Assembly: GCA_007128175.1 (NCBI GenBank) | Contig: SKXY01000287.1 | Location: 1 to 41,876 of the forward strand | DNA from: Wenzhouxiangella sp. | Lineage (GTDB): Bacteria > Pseudomonadota > Gammaproteobacteria > Xanthomonadales > Wenzhouxiangellaceae | Direction: 5' to 3' | Length of the DNA stretch: 41,876 nt | Translations under genes and position numbers: made by a program | Notes under the pieces: model-generated | What the model saw: only the letters and a program-made list of their open reading frames with translations | Databases searched by the model: none | Told to the model about the DNA's origin: nothing | In this document: in pieces, positions 1-8,600 of the stretch | How the letters are laid out: the number at the start of each line of letters is the position of its first letter | Numbering within the stretch: position 1 is the first letter of the stretch

Positions 1-1646
1 AGGCTTTCGGGTTCGCGGCTGGGAGCGGGCGAACTGGGACGAATGCCGCTGACTGCGGCTGGTGGCGGCGGAGGTGGCGGTGCGGCCTGACCCTGCACCT
101 CTCCGGTCACCGCTTCCAGTTCTTCGCCCTTGGCCAGCGCGTAACTGGGCTCATCGACCGATTCGCTGGTGCGCAGACGCTGTATCTCGAAGCGCGGGGT
201 TTCGAGATAGCGATTGGCGACGATGGTGATCGGCACCTTGTTGCGCTGCTCAAGCTCGGCCATGGCGTCGCGCTTTTCGTTGAGCAGAAAGTTGCCCACC
301 TCGATGGGGGTCTGGACGATGACCCGCGAGGTGTGCTCCTTCATCGACTCTTCCTCGGCCAGGCGGATGATGGACAGGGCCAGGGATTCGATCGAGCGGA
401 TGGCGCCGTAGCCGTCACAGCGCGGGCAGGTGATGTAGCTGGACTCGCCCAGCGAGGGGCGCAGTCGCTGTCGCGACATTTCCAGCAGGCCGAAGCGCGA
501 GATCCGGCCGATCTGCACGCGCGCCTTGTCCATGCGCATGGCCTCGCGCAGGCGGTTCTCGACCTGGCGCTGGGCATCCTTGCTCATCATGTCGATGAAA
601 TCGATCACAATCAGCCCGCCGAGGTCGCGGATGCGAAGCTGTCGGGCGATCTCGTCGGCGGCCTCCAGGTTGGTGTGCAGCGCGGTTTCCTCGATGTCCG
701 CGCCCTTGGTTGCGCGCGCGGAGTTGATGTCGATCGACAACAGGGCCTCCGTGTGATCGATCACGACCGCGCCGCCCGAAGGCAGGCGGACCTCGCGGGC
801 GAAGGCCGACTCGATCTGGCTTTCAATCTGGAAGCGCGAGAACAGCGGGGTGGGATCGCGGTAGGCCTTGAGCTTGCGCAGATTGTGCGGCATGACCTGC
901 TGCATGAATTCGCGTGCATCCTCGAAGACCTTGTCGTCGTCGATCAGGATCTCGCCGATGTCCTCGCGCAGGTAGTCTCGCAGGGCACGGATGATGAGGT
1001 TGCTTTCCTGGTAGATCAGAAACGGCGCGGAACGCGACTTGGCGGCTTCCTGGATGGCGCTCCACAGTTGCAGCAGGTAGTCCAGATCCCACTGCAGTTC
1101 TTCGCTGTCGCGGCCGACGCCGGCGGTGCGCACGATCGCACCCATGCCGTCGGGAATGTGGATCTCGTTGAGCGTGTCGAGCAGTTCCTTGCGCTCTTCG
1201 CGGGTGATCTGGCGGGAGACGCCGCCGGCACGCGGGTTGTTCGGCATCAGCACCAGGTAGCGCCCGGCCAGGCTGACGAAAGTGGTCAGTGCCGCACCCT
1301 TGGTGCCGCGCTCTTCCTTTTCGACCTGGACGATGACTTCCTGGCCGCCGGAAACGGCATCCTTGATCTCGACCCGCTCGCCGGCCTCGAGCTGCTTGAT
1401 TGCCTTGTCGCTGAAGTACTCGCGACTGATTTCCTTCATCGACAGGAAACCGTGTCGTTCGGAACCGAACTCCACGAAGCAGGCATCCAGACTGGGTTCG
1501 ACGCGGGTAATGCGTCCCTTGTAGATGTTGGCTTTTTTCTGTTCCTGGGCCGGGACTTCGATGTCCAGGTCCAGCAATGTCTGGCCATCGGCGATGGCCA
1601 CGCGCAACTCTTCTGGCTGAGTTGCGTTGATCAGCATGCGTTTCAT
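1..1646 (-). CDS. rne: Ribonuclease E, N-terminal catalytic part (partial, runs off left edge)
   Basis: Endoribonuclease that starts mRNA decay and processes rRNA and tRNA, and scaffolds the degradosome at the inner membrane. The 548 residues present begin [10 protein letters not shown] and include an S1 RNA-binding domain at about 35-120. The two catalytic metal-binding aspartates are visible: D306 in SIDINSA and D349 in VIDFIDM, each three positions beyond E. coli D303 and D346. The zinc-link motif CPRCDGYG follows at about 407-414. After about residue 515 the chain becomes Pro/Ala rich (a run of prolines), the start of the disordered tail, and the frame is still open at base 1. The start at 1644-1646 is supported by a strong Shine-Dalgarno, GGAGGAA on the minus strand at about 1657-1663. 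RNase G is less likely because of the proline-rich extension. The gene diverges from rluC, as in E. coli and Pseudomonas. Confidence 0.96.
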   Translation of the reverse strand, partial: MKRMLINATQPEELRVAIADGQTLLDLDIEVPAQEQKKANIYKGRITRVEPSLDACFVEFGSERHGFLSMKEISREYFSDKAIKQLEAGERVEIKDAVSGGQEVIVQVEKEERGTKGAALTTFVSLAGRYLVLMPNNPRAGGVSRQITREERKELLDTLNEIHIPDGMGAIVRTAGVGRDSEELQWDLDYLLQLWSAIQEAAKSRSAPFLIYQESNLIIRALRDYLREDIGEILIDDDKVFEDAREFMQQVMPHNLRKLKAYRDPTPLFSRFQIESQIESAFAREVRLPSGGAVVIDHTEALLSIDINSARATKGADIEETALHTNLEAADEIARQLRIRDLGGLIVIDFIDMMSKDAQRQVENRLREAMRMDKARVQIGRISRFGLLEMSRQRLRPSLGESSYITCPRCDGYGAIRSIESLALSIIRLAEEESMKEHTSRVIVQTPIEVGNFLLNEKRDAMAELEQRNKVPITIVANRYLETPRFEIQRLRTSESVDEPSYALAKGEELEAVTGEVQGQAAPPPPPPPAAVSGIRPSSPAPSREPES

Positions 1647-1821
1647 TGGTCTTGATTCCTCCGGCGCACGGATGGCGAGAGTCGCCAGGGAGACGGTGCC
1701 GGACATTGGCCGCGAACCCCGAAGAAAGGGGGAACGGGTGGAAAAGCCAGTCATCGCGGGCAGCCGAAAGGCCACCGGAGCAGCGGCATATGAGGCCGCC
1801 ACCTTGCAAATTCGGCGTCGG

Positions 1822-1876
1822 GGATCGTTCTGATCCGCGAGGCCATCGCGACTGGCGTCCGCGCATGCGCGCGGAC
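1822..1876 (-). promoter_or_regulatory. Three tandem hairpins in the rne leader
   Basis: Three consecutive perfect stem-loops lie in 55 bases. GGATC/GATCC with a 5-nt loop is at 1822-1836. CGCGA/TCGCG with a 5-nt loop is at 1836-1850 and shares one base with the first. GTCCGCGC/GCGCGGAC with a 4-nt loop is at 1857-1876. They sit about 176-230 nt upstream of the rne start on the same transcript. The E. coli rne leader carries three hairpins that RNase E recognises for autoregulation. A matching role here is inferred only from position and shape. Confidence 0.45.
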
Positions 1877-2040
1877 CTTCAATATCTGGCACTGATCCCG
1901 GCGGCGAGCCTTGCTCGGCCCATCCGAAATGCGCATGATTGCCCGGGATGGCCTGGCAAAGTGCGTGTCACATGCCGGCCGTCCCATGATTGCCTTCATG
2001 ACCCGACTGCCTGTGCAGGACGGTCATGCATTAAGTTCTG

Positions 2041-2058
2041 GTTCGCCGTCTGGCGAAC
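2041..2058. promoter_or_regulatory. Perfect 7-bp hairpin in the rne-rluC spacer
   Basis: GTTCGCC and GGCGAAC flank a 4-nt loop. The element would lie in the distal rne leader if transcription starts near 2190-2240. There is no U-tract in either direction, so a simple intrinsic terminator is unlikely. Function unknown. Confidence 0.3.
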
Positions 2059-2288
2059 GCCCGGTGCTCCGATTCTTCACGAACCGTCACCGGGCGAAGT
2101 ACCTTGTCGCCGTTGAGTCGGGCGGGTCCGGATGATGCGTCCGTCCGAAGACCTTGGGTCGCAAGCCTCAAACTCGCCCACACTTAACCCGATTATCTTA
2201 TCATTACGGCCGATTTGATGATAGTCTGAGATGCGCTGGTCGATCGTCCGGCCAGGCCGCAACAAACCGTTTTTACGCGTGTATCCCG

Positions 2289-3215
2289 ATGAATGAAGCT
2301 CCCGCGCGACCGGCGGTGCGTCACGTGACCGTCACGGCCGACCAGTCCGGTCAGCGCCTGGACAATTTCCTCATCAGTCAGCTCGATGGTGTGCCTCGCA
2401 GCCTGGTCTATCGGCTGGTCCGGACCGGGCAGGTCAGGGTCAATGGTGGCCGGGCCAAGCCGATGAAGAAGCTCAAGGCCGGTGACGAGGTGCGCATTCC
2501 CCCGGTGGGCACTCAGCCGCGCAGGAAGGTGAAGGTGCCGTCCGATCTGGTCGAGGAGATCAGGAGCAGGGTGATACATCACGACAACGACATCCTGGTC
2601 GTTGACAAGCCGGCCGGCCTGGCCCTGCACGCCGGCAGCGGGCTGAGTTTCGGCCTGGTTGACGTGTTGGGAGAGTTGCACGAGGGACTCAAACCCGTCC
2701 ACCGGCTTGATCGCCCGACCAGTGGGCTGGTTGTATTTGCCTGCCATCGCCAGGCGTCGGTGGAACTGCAGCGGGCCTTCTCGGGTCGGAGAGTCGACAA
2801 ACGCTACCTCGCGCTGTTGGCCGGGGAATTGCCCCAGGACCGAGTGCGTATCGACCAACCGCTGAAAAAGATCCGGGACGGCAGTGGTCAGCATCGCGTG
2901 ATCGTGGCCGAGGACGGACAGCCGGCACAAACGACCTTCCATTGCCTGGAACGGTTCGCGGGTTACAGTTACGTTGAAGCCAGCATCGAAACCGGGCGCA
3001 CCCACCAGATTCGGGCCCATGCCGCACATATCGGCCACCCGCTTGCCGGCGACGACCGGTACAATCCGGGTCCGGTGCCGGCAGACCTCAAACGATTGTT
3101 TCTGCATGCGCACTATCTGAAACTGCCGTGGCCGGAAGAGCTGGTGTTCAATGCACCTCTGCCTGAAGAGCTCGGCGATGTCATCGAGCGTTTGCGCCAC
3201 AGCCAGGAGAACTGA
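2289..3215 (+). CDS. rluC: 23S rRNA pseudouridine synthase, RluC/RluD family
   Basis: Converts specific uridines of 23S rRNA to pseudouridine (positions 955, 2504 and 2580 for RluC of E. coli). The 308-residue protein has an N-terminal S4 RNA-binding domain (about 21-80) and a catalytic domain with the signature HRLDRPTSG at 139-147, in which D141 is the nucleophile. A second family motif, ETGRTHQIRAH, lies near residue 236. The start MNEAPARP at 2289 puts the S4 domain at the usual distance from the N-terminus; frame upstream of it has no family similarity. No clear Shine-Dalgarno is visible. It lies 6 bp before the lol genes. The divergent rne neighbour favours RluC over RluD or RluB. Confidence 0.93.
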   Translation: MNEAPARPAVRHVTVTADQSGQRLDNFLISQLDGVPRSLVYRLVRTGQVRVNGGRAKPMKKLKAGDEVRIPPVGTQPRRKVKVPSDLVEEIRSRVIHHDNDILVVDKPAGLALHAGSGLSFGLVDVLGELHEGLKPVHRLDRPTSGLVVFACHRQASVELQRAFSGRRVDKRYLALLAGELPQDRVRIDQPLKKIRDGSGQHRVIVAEDGQPAQTTFHCLERFAGYSYVEASIETGRTHQIRAHAAHIGHPLAGDDRYNPGPVPADLKRLFLHAHYLKLPWPEELVFNAPLPEELGDVIERLRHSQEN

Positions 3216-3221
3216 GCGCCC

Positions 3222-4466
3222 ATGTACCAGCCCCTGACCATTTTTGTTGGTCTGCGCTACCTGCGAGCCAAGCGTCGCAACCACTTTATTTCCTTCATCT
3301 CCCTGATTTCCATGGCCGGGATTGCAGTGGGGGTGATGACGCTGATCACGGTGCTGAGCGTGATGAACGGTTTCGAGCGGGAGTTGCGCGAGCGCATTCT
3401 CGGCATGGTTTCGCATGCCACCATTCAGGGCTATGACGGCGAGTTTGCCGACTGGCAGGATGTGCTGGACAGGGCGAATGCGCATCCGGAAGTGGTGGGA
3501 GCAGCACCCTACGTCGAACAGGAAACCATGCTGCGCGGCCGTCGCACCGCCGGCGCGCTGGTGCGCGGTATCGATCCGGCGCTCGAGCCCAGCGTGTCGG
3601 AGGTGCACGAGATGATGCGGATCGGCAATATCGAGGACCTGCAGCCCGGCGAGTGGCGGGTGATGCTCGGTTCCGGCCTGGCCAGTCGTCTGGGCGTCGG
3701 TCCCGGTGATCCGGTCACCATCTTCGCGCCCGAGATCCGCACCACACCTGGAGGTGTGATGCCGCAGGTGCGAAGGTTCACCGTTTCCGGCATCTTCGAA
3801 GCCGGTGTTCACGAGTACGACACGGCGCTGGCCGTGATTCACTACCAGGACGGCCAGCGCCTGTTTCGCCTGGGCGAGAACATCGGCGGCGTTCGTCTGA
3901 AGCTTGACGACATGATGCGTGCCCGCTGGGTCGCGCTGGAATTGTCCGACCAGTTGCCGGGGATCTACCAGGTGCGTGACTGGACTCAGCAGCACGCCAA
4001 TTTCTTCCGCGCCGTACAGATGGAGAAGACGGTGATGTTCATCATCCTGTCGCTGATTATTGCCGTGGCCGCGTTCAATATCATCTCCACGCTGGTGATG
4101 GTGGTCACCGACAAGCAGGGGGATATCGCCATTCTCAAGACCATGGGCATGGGGCCGAGAGGCATCATGGGCATCTTCATGGTGCAGGGCTCGCTGATCG
4201 GCATCATCGGCACGCTGGTCGGGGTCGTGCTCGGCATCATCCTGGCGCTCAATGTCGAATCGGTCGTGGCCGGCCTGGAGGCACTGTTGAGCATCGAATT
4301 CCTGTCGGCCGAGATTTACTACATCAGCGATCTGCCGTCGGAGTTGCGCATGAGCGACGTGGTGCGCTTCGGTGCACTGGCACTGTTGCTGTCTTTCCTG
4401 TCGACCATTTACCCGGCGTGGAGTGCTTCGCGCACGGAGCCGGTGGAGGCCCTGCGCCATGAATGA
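3222..4466 (+). CDS. lolC: Lipoprotein-releasing ABC transporter permease (LolC/LolE family, LolF-like hybrid)
   Basis: Inner-membrane permease that extracts outer-membrane lipoproteins and passes them to LolA, powered by LolD. The 414 residues give one N-terminal membrane segment (about 24-47), a large periplasmic domain, and three C-terminal segments in an FtsX-type region (about 270-405). The periplasmic part carries TPGGVMP near 172-178, matching the proline-bounded Hook that in E. coli LolC binds LolA. The C-terminal half has LolE-like stretches such as DKQGDIAILKTMG and EFLSAEIYYI. Only one permease gene accompanies lolD, where E. coli and Pseudomonas have two. The gene may therefore be a homodimeric LolF type; a second copy outside the window cannot be excluded. 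Its end overlaps the lolD start by 8 bp. Confidence 0.9.
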   Translation: MYQPLTIFVGLRYLRAKRRNHFISFISLISMAGIAVGVMTLITVLSVMNGFERELRERILGMVSHATIQGYDGEFADWQDVLDRANAHPEVVGAAPYVEQETMLRGRRTAGALVRGIDPALEPSVSEVHEMMRIGNIEDLQPGEWRVMLGSGLASRLGVGPGDPVTIFAPEIRTTPGGVMPQVRRFTVSGIFEAGVHEYDTALAVIHYQDGQRLFRLGENIGGVRLKLDDMMRARWVALELSDQLPGIYQVRDWTQQHANFFRAVQMEKTVMFIILSLIIAVAAFNIISTLVMVVTDKQGDIAILKTMGMGPRGIMGIFMVQGSLIGIIGTLVGVVLGIILALNVESVVAGLEALLSIEFLSAEIYYISDLPSELRMSDVVRFGALALLLSFLSTIYPAWSASRTEPVEALRHE

Positions 4467-5142
4467 TGCCGTGATCCAGGCGCGTGGAGTGACCCGTGTC
4501 TACCGCCAGGGCGATGCCGAATTGCACGTGTTGCGCGGCATTGACCTCGATATCGCGCCCGGTGAGCGGGTTGCCATTCTGGGTGCTTCCGGCGTTGGCA
4601 AGAGCACCTTGCTGCACCTGCTCGGCGGCCTGGACAAGCCCACCGCCGGCAAGGTTTTCGTTGCCGGTGCCGATATGGCGGCCGGTGACGAGGGCTCACG
4701 GGCCCGAATTCGCAATCGTCACCTCGGCTTCGTCTACCAGTTTCATCACCTGCTGCCCGAGTTCTCGGCACTGGAAAATGTCGCCATGCCCCTGCTGATC
4801 GGGGGTGCTTCCGCGGCCAGGGCGAGCGAGGCGGCCAGCGACCTGCTCGGGCGCGTCGGCCTGGCTGAGAGGCTGCACCACAAGCCCGGTGAGCTGTCCG
4901 GTGGCGAACGCCAGCGCGCGGCCGTTGCACGGGCGCTGATCAACCGTCCGGCCTGTATCCTGGGCGATGAGCCAACCGGCAACCTCGACGAGCGCAATGC
5001 CGCCCAGGTTTACGACCTGATCCTGGAGCTCAACCAGGAGTTTCGGACCAGCGTCGTGCTGGTCACCCACGACCCCCAGCTGGCCAGTCGAATGGACCGG
5101 CGCCTGGAGATGACCGGGGGGCTGCTCCAGTCGATTGACTAG
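4459..5142 (+). CDS. lolD: Lipoprotein-releasing system ATP-binding protein LolD
   Basis: ATPase of the Lol lipoprotein-releasing complex on the cytoplasmic face. The 227-residue protein has Walker A GASGVGKST at 42-50, Q-loop VYQFHHLLPEFSALENV, ABC signature LSGGERQRAAVARAL, Walker B CILGDEPTGNLD and the H-switch VTHD. Length and sequence are typical of LolD and close to MacB-type ATPases. The start ATG at 4459 overlaps the last codons of the permease gene, indicating translational coupling. The frame is open further upstream, but that part lies inside the permease gene and has no family similarity. Confidence 0.95.
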   Translation: MNDAVIQARGVTRVYRQGDAELHVLRGIDLDIAPGERVAILGASGVGKSTLLHLLGGLDKPTAGKVFVAGADMAAGDEGSRARIRNRHLGFVYQFHHLLPEFSALENVAMPLLIGGASAARASEAASDLLGRVGLAERLHHKPGELSGGERQRAAVARALINRPACILGDEPTGNLDERNAAQVYDLILELNQEFRTSVVLVTHDPQLASRMDRRLEMTGGLLQSID

Positions 5143-5151
5143 CCGGCGGCC

Positions 5152-7437
5152 ATGGGCGGGGGCTGGCGCTACCTTCTGTTGTTCGCTGCCGGCTCGGTGC
5201 TGGCGGCCGCGACCCCGCTGCTGCCGGGGTGGTGGGGCATCGGAACCCTGTTTCTGCTGGCGCTCGTTGCCATCGCCGGGCGTCGGACACGTCCGGTTGC
5301 GATATTTCTGATCGGTGCGCTCTGGTTTCTCGTCCACGCACAGTGGCAAATGGATCGGGAGTGGCCCTCGCAGCGAGCAGGAGAGACTCTTTCGATCAGC
5401 GGTACGGCGGTCGGCCTGATCGAGCAGCGCGAACAGGGCATCCGCTTCGAGTTTCGCCCGGATCGAACCGAAACCGACGGGGATCTTCCTCCAAGGGTGT
5501 TGGTCAACTGGTTCCGGCCATCGGTGCATGTCGAACCCGGCTCGCGCTGGCACCTGGAGCTGCAACTGCGTCCGATTGATGGTCGGGACAATCCGGCCGG
5601 CTTCGACTTTCACCGCTATCTGTTTTCGCGCCGCATCGGCGCCACGGCGACGGTACGGGGCGATTTCGAAGCGCTGGAACAGGAACGGGGAGGGCAGGTC
5701 AACCGGCTGCGACAGCGGCTTGCGACCGTGCTGCAGGCCGAGACCACCAGCCTGGACGCCGCCTCTCTCAAACGTGCACTGGGCCTGGCCGACCGTTCTG
5801 CCATGAGGCCGGAGTTATCCGATCTGCTCAGGCGCACGGGAACAGCCCACCTGCTTGCCATTTCCGGGTTGCACGTGGGCATGGTTGCTGCAATCGGTGC
5901 ATTGCTCTGTGGCGTACTCCTTGCGCCGCTGGTGCTCGTTCAACGGCGCTTTGACCGACGCCGTCTGGCCCTGGCCGGCGGATTGGCCGCCGCGACGGCC
6001 TACGCCATGCTGGCCGGCTTTACCCTGCCAACTCAACGCGCACTGATCATGCTGGCTGTCGTGGCGATGGCTTTTTTCCTGCGGCGTGCGATCGCGCCGG
6101 CGCATGCACTGGTGCTCGCGCTGGTGGCCGTGCTGCTGTTCGATCCGCTGGCCCCGCTGGCGACCGGGTTCTGGCTTTCCTTTGCCGCAGTGGCCGTGCT
6201 GATCTGGGCCTTTGCCTGGCGGCCGGCAGATGGCCAATCACGCGCTCAGTGGTTTACGGGTCTGCTGCGAGCTCAACTCGTCATTGCCGTGGGGCTGTTG
6301 CCGCTCAACATCGGCGTGTTCCAGCAACTCGTCCCGGCTGCATTCCTCGCTAACCTGGTGGCCATTCCGCTGGTTGGGCTCTGGATCTTGCCGGCGCTAC
6401 TGCTCGAGATGGCCGGCATCGCTCTTGACTTGCCTACAGCGGTCGTTGCCCGCGTCGGTGAACATGGGCTGGTCTGGCTGATTGGCTTTCTGGTCTGGAT
6501 CGATGGATTCGAGGTTTCGCATGCCCATGTTGCGGGCGGGACGTGGAAGTCGGTATTTCCCGCGGTGATCGGTGCCCTCTGGCTGCTGGCGCCCAAAGGC
6601 TGGCCCGCTCGCTGGCTCGGTGCGCCCTTGCTGCTGCCGCTGGTTCTGGCCAGGCCCGATGCTCTCCGCGACGGCGAGCTGGAACTGTGGCTTCTCGATG
6701 CCGGTGACGGCCTGGCCGCCATAGTGCGCAGCGATGCCGAAGTGTTGTTGTACGACACCGGGCCCGGAGACGGACAGGGCAGTGACATGATCGGCCGCGA
6801 ACTCGACGGGCTGCTGGCGCGACTGGACATGATGTCCATCGCCCGTCTGGTGGTTTCCCACGCACATCATGGTCATTCCGGTGGCTTGGGGTCGGTGGAG
6901 CATCGACTGCCCCCGGATCGAATCTACAGCAGTATCAAGGGTGTCGGTCAACGCTGCACTGCCGGCCAGGAGTGGAGCGCGGGGGAGTACCGCTTCAGGA
7001 TGCTGCACCCCAGCGCCGGCCTGCCTGACCTGGGCGCCAATTCCTCGTGCGTACTGCATGTCAACGGACCGGGCGGTGGTGTGCTGTTGACCGGCGGAAT
7101 CGATGCCAGTGTCGAGGCCCGGCTGGTTCAGCAGTTCGACGGTCCGCCGGCGGATGTGCTGGTGCTTTCGGCCGGCGGCCACCGCCGTGCCTCCAGCGAG
7201 CCATTTCTCCAGGCTGTATCACCGCAACTCGCCCTCGCCTCGACACGTCGCCATGACCGTTTCGGACGACCGCATCCGGAAGCGGTATCGAGTGCAGCGG
7301 ATGCCGGAGCACGCCTGGTGAGCACCGGCCATTGCGGTGCGCTGCGAATCCGGTTGCGCGAGGGGCAGCCGGCACAGATTCGTTCCATGGCCACGTTGAA
7401 CCTGCGCTTCTGGAAACCTCGCGCCGAGTGCCCGTAA
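5152..7437 (+). CDS. comEC: ComEC/Rec2 family DNA-uptake channel with degenerate metallo-beta-lactamase domain
   Basis: Polytopic inner-membrane protein that carries transforming single-stranded DNA into the cytoplasm. The 761 residues show an N-terminal membrane pair (about 5-60), a DUF4131/OB-like periplasmic domain, the multi-span Competence domain (about 210-500; motif HLLAISGLHVGM), and a C-terminal metallo-beta-lactamase-like domain (about 510-745). The last should be the nuclease, but its metal ligands are altered. The loop reads SHAHHGHSGG (569-578), with Gly574 where the second Asp of the DxDH-type motif is expected. LLTGG has Gly649 for the usual Asp of TGD, and the usual HHGS is replaced by AGGH (674-677). 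The channel part looks intact. The gene starts 9 bp after lolD. Position between lol and exbBD/msbA resembles Pseudomonas. Confidence 0.9.
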   Translation: MGGGWRYLLLFAAGSVLAAATPLLPGWWGIGTLFLLALVAIAGRRTRPVAIFLIGALWFLVHAQWQMDREWPSQRAGETLSISGTAVGLIEQREQGIRFEFRPDRTETDGDLPPRVLVNWFRPSVHVEPGSRWHLELQLRPIDGRDNPAGFDFHRYLFSRRIGATATVRGDFEALEQERGGQVNRLRQRLATVLQAETTSLDAASLKRALGLADRSAMRPELSDLLRRTGTAHLLAISGLHVGMVAAIGALLCGVLLAPLVLVQRRFDRRRLALAGGLAAATAYAMLAGFTLPTQRALIMLAVVAMAFFLRRAIAPAHALVLALVAVLLFDPLAPLATGFWLSFAAVAVLIWAFAWRPADGQSRAQWFTGLLRAQLVIAVGLLPLNIGVFQQLVPAAFLANLVAIPLVGLWILPALLLEMAGIALDLPTAVVARVGEHGLVWLIGFLVWIDGFEVSHAHVAGGTWKSVFPAVIGALWLLAPKGWPARWLGAPLLLPLVLARPDALRDGELELWLLDAGDGLAAIVRSDAEVLLYDTGPGDGQGSDMIGRELDGLLARLDMMSIARLVVSHAHHGHSGGLGSVEHRLPPDRIYSSIKGVGQRCTAGQEWSAGEYRFRMLHPSAGLPDLGANSSCVLHVNGPGGGVLLTGGIDASVEARLVQQFDGPPADVLVLSAGGHRRASSEPFLQAVSPQLALASTRRHDRFGRPHPEAVSSAADAGARLVSTGHCGALRIRLREGQPAQIRSMATLNLRFWKPRAECP

Positions 7438-7468
7438 ACCAGCTTGCCGGGAACGCGGTGCGGGCGAG

Positions 7469-7490
7469 AACGGGTCAAACCCGTTATCAT
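7469..7490 (+). promoter_or_regulatory. Inverted repeat next to a possible -10 upstream of exbB
   Basis: AACGGG and CCCGTT form a perfect 6-bp inverted repeat around TCAAA (7469-7485). It abuts TATCAT at 7485-7490, a possible -10 box about 40 bp before exbB. No good -35 is visible. It could be an operator for the exbB-exbD-msbA unit or a chance hairpin. Confidence 0.25.
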
Positions 7491-7530
7491 GCGCGCTGGA
7501 GCCCAACTCGGTACGGAATAGTCCCGGATC

Positions 7531-8151
7531 ATGCTTGAAATCGTAATTGCCGGCGGATGGCTGATGGTGCCCATCCTGCTGTGTTCGATCATCGCGGTTG
7601 CCATCATCATCGAGCGCTTTGTCTCGCTTCGCGGCAAGCGGGTGCTGCCGACAGGAGTACTCGGCCAGGTTCGTCACTGGGCCAACCAGCGAGAACTGGA
7701 CAGCCAGCACATCGAGCAGCTGAGGCGCAGCTCCCCGCTGGGACAGGTGCTGGCCGCAGCCCTGGTCAATCGTCACCGCGGGCGCGAGGTGATCAAGGAC
7801 GCGGTTGAAGACACCGGCCGTCACGTGGTTCATGATCTCGAACGATTTCTCAATACGCTGGGCACGATTGCCGGCATCACGCCGCTGCTGGGTCTGCTTG
7901 GTACGGTGATCGGCATGATCAAGGTTTTCAGTGCCATCATGATGCACGGCGTTGGCGACCCGACCCAACTGGCCGGCGGCATCTCCGAGGCGCTGATCAC
8001 GACGGCGGCGGGACTGACGGTGGCGATTCCCACGTTCTTCTTCTATCGCTACTTCCGTGGCCTGGTCCGGAGTTACGTGGTGCAGATGGAGCAACAGGCC
8101 ATCGACCTGCTGCACGCCATCGAGCATCGCAATCGTCCGCGTGGTCAGTGA
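7531..8151 (+). CDS. exbB: ExbB/TolQ/MotA family proton-channel protein
   Basis: Inner-membrane partner of ExbD that uses the proton gradient to energise an outer-membrane process. The 206 residues hold three membrane segments (about 5-27, 105-130 and 145-172) and the family core TPLLGLLGTVIGMIKVF followed by GGISEALITTAAGLTVAIP. It begins 93 bp after comEC and is followed 23 bp later by exbD. No tonB is adjacent; in this neighbourhood ExbBD-type genes sit next to msbA and lpxK in several gammaproteobacteria, so the task could be linked to the envelope and not to iron uptake. TolQ is less likely, because tolR/tolA/tolB are absent nearby. Confidence 0.9.
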   Translation: MLEIVIAGGWLMVPILLCSIIAVAIIIERFVSLRGKRVLPTGVLGQVRHWANQRELDSQHIEQLRRSSPLGQVLAAALVNRHRGREVIKDAVEDTGRHVVHDLERFLNTLGTIAGITPLLGLLGTVIGMIKVFSAIMMHGVGDPTQLAGGISEALITTAAGLTVAIPTFFFYRYFRGLVRSYVVQMEQQAIDLLHAIEHRNRPRGQ

Positions 8152-8174
8152 GGCCCGGTACTGGGTGAGATGAC

Positions 8175-8600
8175 ATGAAACTACTGGACGAAGAACGCGA
8201 AGAGCCGGAAATCAACCTCACGTCATTGATCGACGTCGTGTTCCTGCTGCTGATTTTCTTCATGGTTTCGACCACGTTCGAGCAGCACGCGTTGCTGCAA
8301 CTCGACCTGCCTGAAGCGGCTACGGCCGAGAGCGAGGCAGTGCCGGATGTGGTCGAGCTGATCATTACCGAGGACGGCTTGGTCTACATCGGTGATGAAC
8401 AACTGGTGGATGACCGACGCGCCACCATGCAGGCGGCGATTGCCGGCAAGTTCGAGGAAAGACCTGATGCCGTGCTGGTGGTCCGGGCGGATGCCGAAGC
8501 ACCTCACCGACTGGTGGTTCGTGCCCTGGATGCGGCAGCCGCAGAGGGTATTCGCCGTGTCAGCATCGCGACCGTGGAAGAGGGTGGCCCGGATCGATGA
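8175..8600 (+). CDS. exbD: ExbD/TolR family biopolymer transport protein
   Basis: Proton-channel partner of ExbB with one membrane helix and a periplasmic domain. The 141-residue protein starts with an acidic cytoplasmic stretch, then the helix at about 18-36, containing SLIDVVFLLLIFFMV; D20 is the conserved proton-carrying aspartate. The periplasmic part (40-141) has the usual ExbD fold length. The ATG at 8175 is preceded by a GGTGAG Shine-Dalgarno; an ATG six bases earlier is closed at once by TGA. Its stop overlaps the msbA start by four bases (ATGA). Confidence 0.92.
   Translation: MKLLDEEREEPEINLTSLIDVVFLLLIFFMVSTTFEQHALLQLDLPEAATAESEAVPDVVELIITEDGLVYIGDEQLVDDRRATMQAAIAGKFEERPDAVLVVRADAEAPHRLVVRALDAAAAEGIRRVSIATVEEGGPDR

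Larger units (their letters stand above)
1647..2288. promoter_or_regulatory. rne-rluC divergent spacer with long rne leader
   Basis: These 642 bases contain no convincing gene. The AT-rich core at about 2185-2245 is the likeliest divergent promoter zone; I could not fix clear -35/-10 pairs there. If rne starts from it, the rne leader would be over 500 nt. E. coli rne has a 361-nt leader through which RNase E regulates its own mRNA. The stretch holds several perfect inverted repeats (1822-1876 and 2041-2058, listed separately). rluC itself has no good Shine-Dalgarno at the right edge of the spacer. Confidence 0.5.

Noticed and set aside
333-1655. 440-residue open frame on the plus strand
   Set aside because: Opposite rne, which has intact catalytic residues and a strong Shine-Dalgarno.
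1933-1998. 10-bp repeat CATGATTGCC seen twice in the spacer
   Set aside because: Only two copies, no symmetry or spacing that suggests a functional site.
1646-2135. Small open frames in the rne-rluC spacer
   Set aside because: No Shine-Dalgarno, no family pattern, and the region is full of inverted repeats, so a leader RNA is the better reading.
2193-4460. 755-residue open frame on the minus strand
   Set aside because: It lies opposite rluC and the Lol permease, has low-complexity Gln/His/Arg content typical of antisense reading in GC-rich DNA, and shows no family motif.
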